From positions 1 through 64,000 of the forward strand of contig JADJCK010000009.1 in the NCBI GenBank assembly GCA_016703265.1: a stretch of 64,000 nt of DNA, written 5' to 3'. Position 1 is the stretch's first letter. The number at the start of each line of letters is the position of its first letter. Of the stretch, positions 61,388 through 64,000 are shown piece after piece. The translations under genes were made by a program, and so were the position numbers. Origin of the DNA: a bacterium (GTDB lineage: Bacteria; Krumholzibacteriota; Krumholzibacteriia; LZORAL124-64-63). The notes beneath the pieces were generated by a model that saw only the letters and a program-made list of their open reading frames with translations, did not search any database and was not told the origin of the DNA.

Positions 61388-64000
61388 CTATCGCGGCGAT
61401 CCGACCAACACAAACCCAGACCAGTAGCCGGGATTCGCATACGGACGTTGTCCCAATGTGTCCCTGTAATCGCGCAACCATTGCTTGGCCTCGCGCAATG
61501 CCGCCACTTTGGACATTTGCTGCTGCCAGAGATTCTCGTAAAACCTGGTCATTAGCAACGCGGTTGCGCGATCATCCACCTTCCACAGGCTTACCAGCAG
61601 GCTCTTTGCCCCCGCCTGTAGAAACGCATGCGCGAACCCCACCAGGCCTTCGCCGCGAACATCCTGGCCAAGGCCGGTCTCGCACGCGCTCAACGTCACC
61701 AGATCCGCATCCAGTTCCCATTGCTGCAGGATCTCTTGCACCGTCAATCGGCCGTCATAGATCCGTTCACCCAGTTTCGCCGCCTCGTAGGCATCCGGCA
61801 GATCTACGCGCGAGAGCACCAGGCATGACCGCTCCGGTCGCTGCTGGTCAACCAGCGCATGCGTTGCAATATGAATCGTTCGGTACGCGCCAAGATCCCC
61901 AGAATCGGCAAGTGCGACGAGCGCTTGTTCCGACGCCTCCGGGCCAAGCAGGACGGACGTGTTGCCGGCCAGCTTCGCGATGGAACGCACCTCGGTCCGC
62001 GAATTGCGCAGTCTTGGGAGCAGGGCCAGCGCCTCCTCGTCTCCGACGACGGCACTGCGCAAGTTCGCCGCGGCCACAGGGCTGGCGGTAACCGTGACAA
62101 CATCTGTTCCTTCCGCCGCCATGGCGGCCCGCTGGGAAGGCGTATACGGCGGGTCGCCAATAAGTAGCGCCCTGCTGACAGCCGCTTGACGGTCGTCCGT
62201 TGAAGAGGCCCCCGTGCTTTCCTCGTGCAGCCAAGTGTAGATCGTCGATGAGGGGGCGTAGGAAATTGAAAAGGCGTCCAAAAGCGGGCGACCAAGCTCG
62301 TCGACCAGCGCTTCGACCGGAATGGTGGCCATCGCACCGGTTGGAACGACGACCAGGGCCTCAATGCCGCTTAGAGCCGGAAGAACGGGTTGAACGCGGG
62401 CTGCGGAAAATGCGGCAACGATTGTGTCCGAGTTGCCTGCGTGGTCGAGCGCGTCGTAGCAGGCACGAGCTTGGTCAAAGGGCGATGGGGACTTCGTCCC
62501 GGCGAACCCGGGCAGCTGTACCCAGGCGACAGGTCCCCGGCTGCGTATCACGTAGACCCAGGACACGAATGTGCCTTTTCTGATCTCGAAATCGAGCCAG
62601 CCCACGATTGCCTGCTTGTCGCCAAGGGCCGCTTGCACGCGCGGCAGGGGGTAGCTCTGGCCTTCGGCGATCGGATACCTTAAGGCCATGGCCTGCCTGA
62701 ACTCGCTCAGGTGGGACTCGGCGGACAGCAACTCGAGCCGGGTCGCCTCCTCCCGTTGCATGGACTCAGGCGTGCTGTCGATATGTGCGGCTCTGATAAG
62801 AGCCTCTAACCTCGGCTCGAGCTCAATGACCGCCCGTTCCAAGCCGTCCTCGATAGCCGTTTCCGATTCCGTCAATGGACGCCGCCTGGCTGCCACGAGC
62901 AGATCAGCCAGTGCCCGGCCGCAGGATTTCTCCATCGCCGGCCAGGCCTTTTCGAACGCACCACTGGACAGCGATGCTATCGCCAGACTCGGGTAGGGCG
63001 ATTCTTGGAACGTGGCGCGGGCGGTGCTTCGGCCAACCAGCAGCCGAGCGGATTCGAAGCGACCAGCCGCGTCGGCCAGAATGATTGCAGCGCTGTCGGG
63101 ATGACCAGTTGACAGGTAGAGCCCCGCAAGATTGACGAGACTATGCACCACATCGGGATGGTCCGGGTTCAAGGTCCTTTCCCTTATAGCCAGTGCGCGC
63201 CTGTACAGCGGTTCGGCTTGCTCGAAATGGCCCTGGGCGTCGTGAAGTTGCGCGAGGTTGTTCAGGGCCAAAGCCACGTCGCGATGAACCGGGCCGAGGG
63301 ACTTTTCCAGGATCGCGAGCGAGCGGATATGGAGAGTCATGGCCTGGTCGTACTGGCCCTGGGCGGCGTACAGAAGTGCCAGGTTTCCGAGATCACCCGC
63401 CAAATACGGATGATCCGGCCTGAGGGTCTTCTCGTCTATCGCCAGCGCTCGCCTGTAAAATGGCTCGGCTTGTACATAATGGCCCTGGGTGGCGTGTAGC
63501 AGTGCGAGATTGTTCAGGCCCGTGGCCACGGCGAGCGAATCCGGGTCGCCGGCCGTCTCGCGGATCATCAGCGACCGCTTAAAAAGGGGCTCGGCTCGTG
63601 CGTATTGACCTTGATTGAAGTAGGCGAGCGCGAGACCGTTCAAGGTAGTGGCCACATCGGGATGGTCTGGGCCGAGAGCCGTCTCACGGATGAACATCGC
63701 ACGCCTGTGAAGCGGCTCACCGAGCGCGTACCGGCCTTGGTCGGCGTACAGTAGCGCGAGGTTGTTCATGTCTGTTGCTACATCGGGATGATGCGGGCCG
63801 AGAACAACCTCCTCAATCGCCAGCGCGCGCCTATAGAGCGGCTCGGCATCTTTGTACTGTCCCTGAGTAGAGTACAAGAGCGCGAGATTGTTCCAGCATG
63901 TGGCGACCTTTGGGTGATCGGGCCCCAACAGCCGTGTGTAGATTTCAAGTTGTCTCTCCGTTAGTGCTACCGCTTCGCCGTAATGGGCTTGACCGTAAAG
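61388..64000 (-). CDS. TPR-CHAT protease, 5' end beyond the window
   Basis: At least 870 residues; the frame is open to the right edge. At least seven 42-residue TPR units of the kinesin-light-chain type (NNLALLYSTQGQYKDAEPLY, NGLALAYFNQGQYARAEPLF and so on, spaced by LGPDHPDVAT) occupy 63100-64000. A helical linker leads to the CHAT peptidase domain: QAIVGWLDFEIRKGTF, ALLIGDPPYTPSQRA, the catalytic H at 61859-61861 (IHIATHALVDQQ) and C at 61682-61684 (VTLSACETGLGQDVRGEGL), then FAHAFLQAGAKSLLVSLWKV. Both catalytic residues are intact. CHAT is a caspase relative; TPR-CHAT proteins cleave partner proteins in conflict responses. It ends convergently with the fused ATPase/lipoprotein remnants. 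Confidence 0.92.
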   Translation of the reverse strand, partial: LYGQAHYGEAVALTERQLEIYTRLLGPDHPKVATCWNNLALLYSTQGQYKDAEPLYRRALAIEEVVLGPHHPDVATDMNNLALLYADQGRYALGEPLHRRAMFIRETALGPDHPDVATTLNGLALAYFNQGQYARAEPLFKRSLMIRETAGDPDSLAVATGLNNLALLHATQGHYVQAEPFYRRALAIDEKTLRPDHPYLAGDLGNLALLYAAQGQYDQAMTLHIRSLAILEKSLGPVHRDVALALNNLAQLHDAQGHFEQAEPLYRRALAIRERTLNPDHPDVVHSLVNLAGLYLSTGHPDSAAIILADAAGRFESARLLVGRSTARATFQESPYPSLAIASLSSGAFEKAWPAMEKSCGRALADLLVAARRRPLTESETAIEDGLERAVIELEPRLEALIRAAHIDSTPESMQREEATRLELLSAESHLSEFRQAMALRYPIAEGQSYPLPRVQAALGDKQAIVGWLDFEIRKGTFVSWVYVIRSRGPVAWVQLPGFAGTKSPSPFDQARACYDALDHAGNSDTIVAAFSAARVQPVLPALSGIEALVVVPTGAMATIPVEALVDELGRPLLDAFSISYAPSSTIYTWLHEESTGASSTDDRQAAVSRALLIGDPPYTPSQRAAMAAEGTDVVTVTASPVAAANLRSAVVGDEEALALLPRLRNSRTEVRSIAKLAGNTSVLLGPEASEQALVALADSGDLGAYRTIHIATHALVDQQRPERSCLVLSRVDLPDAYEAAKLGERIYDGRLTVQEILQQWELDADLVTLSACETGLGQDVRGEGLVGFAHAFLQAGAKSLLVSLWKVDDRATALLMTRFYENLWQQQMSKVAALREAKQWLRDYRDTLGQRPYANPGYWSGFVLVGSPR

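Noticed and set aside
1..64000. tRNA or rRNA genes
   Set aside because: I looked for TTCGA-type T loops with a paired acceptor stem and for conserved rRNA cores; the few GTTCGA hits are inside protein genes and lack the cloverleaf.

Overview
The window is high-GC bacterial DNA with no rRNA or tRNA gene that I could find. Five large secreted proteins between 14.2 and 31.4 kb end in the same FlgD-like C-terminal module (PNPFNP...TIRFDL..., closing on a terminal K or R). That module, the many lipoproteins and an RND/TolC efflux set point to an uncultured Gram-negative of the Fibrobacteres-Chlorobi-Bacteroidetes side, such as the Eisenbacteria or Krumholzibacteriota. The placement is inferred from style, not from a marker gene.

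Region 1 (1-4993) is a tetR-tolC-mfp-rnd efflux operon on the minus strand. Its genes are joined by ATGA overlaps and it has twin TetR-type operators upstream. All four genes carry frameshifts that look like single missing bases. Region 2 (5-12.4 kb) holds a large lipoprotein, a multi-spanning TPR protein, a small membrane protein and a phosphate-uptake pair (PhoU-like plus Pit) preceded by a three-repeat Pho-box-like element.

Region 3 (12.4-36 kb) is a run of extracytoplasmic and degradative genes: a TPR protein, an FG-GAP propeller fused to a serine DD-peptidase-like domain, a GH13 amylase, an HD-GYP response regulator, a purple-acid-phosphatase-like enzyme, an M36/M4-like metalloprotease, an M28 aminopeptidase, an S9 prolyl oligopeptidase and an APC amino-acid permease. 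Together they read as a scavenger's kit for polymer, peptide and phosphate breakdown followed by amino-acid import. Several of these genes share an extended -10 promoter of the form TGCTAnAnT.

Region 4 (36-64 kb) is an accessory, visibly less GC-rich and heavily rearranged region. It contains a secreted caspase-like protease, a CsgG-like gene split by a complete IS21-family element, paralogous lipoproteins in a duplicated segment, fragments of an HD hydrolase, IS3-family remnants, an ECF-type sigma/zinc-finger anti-sigma pair, a NADAR-family protein, a cyclic-phosphate receiver-HD fusion and, running off the right edge, a TPR-CHAT protease. Caspase, CHAT, NADAR and receiver-HD modules are all families tied to conflict or stress responses. 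I therefore read this as a conflict-type island undergoing duplication and decay, but whether the genes act together is not shown by the sequence.
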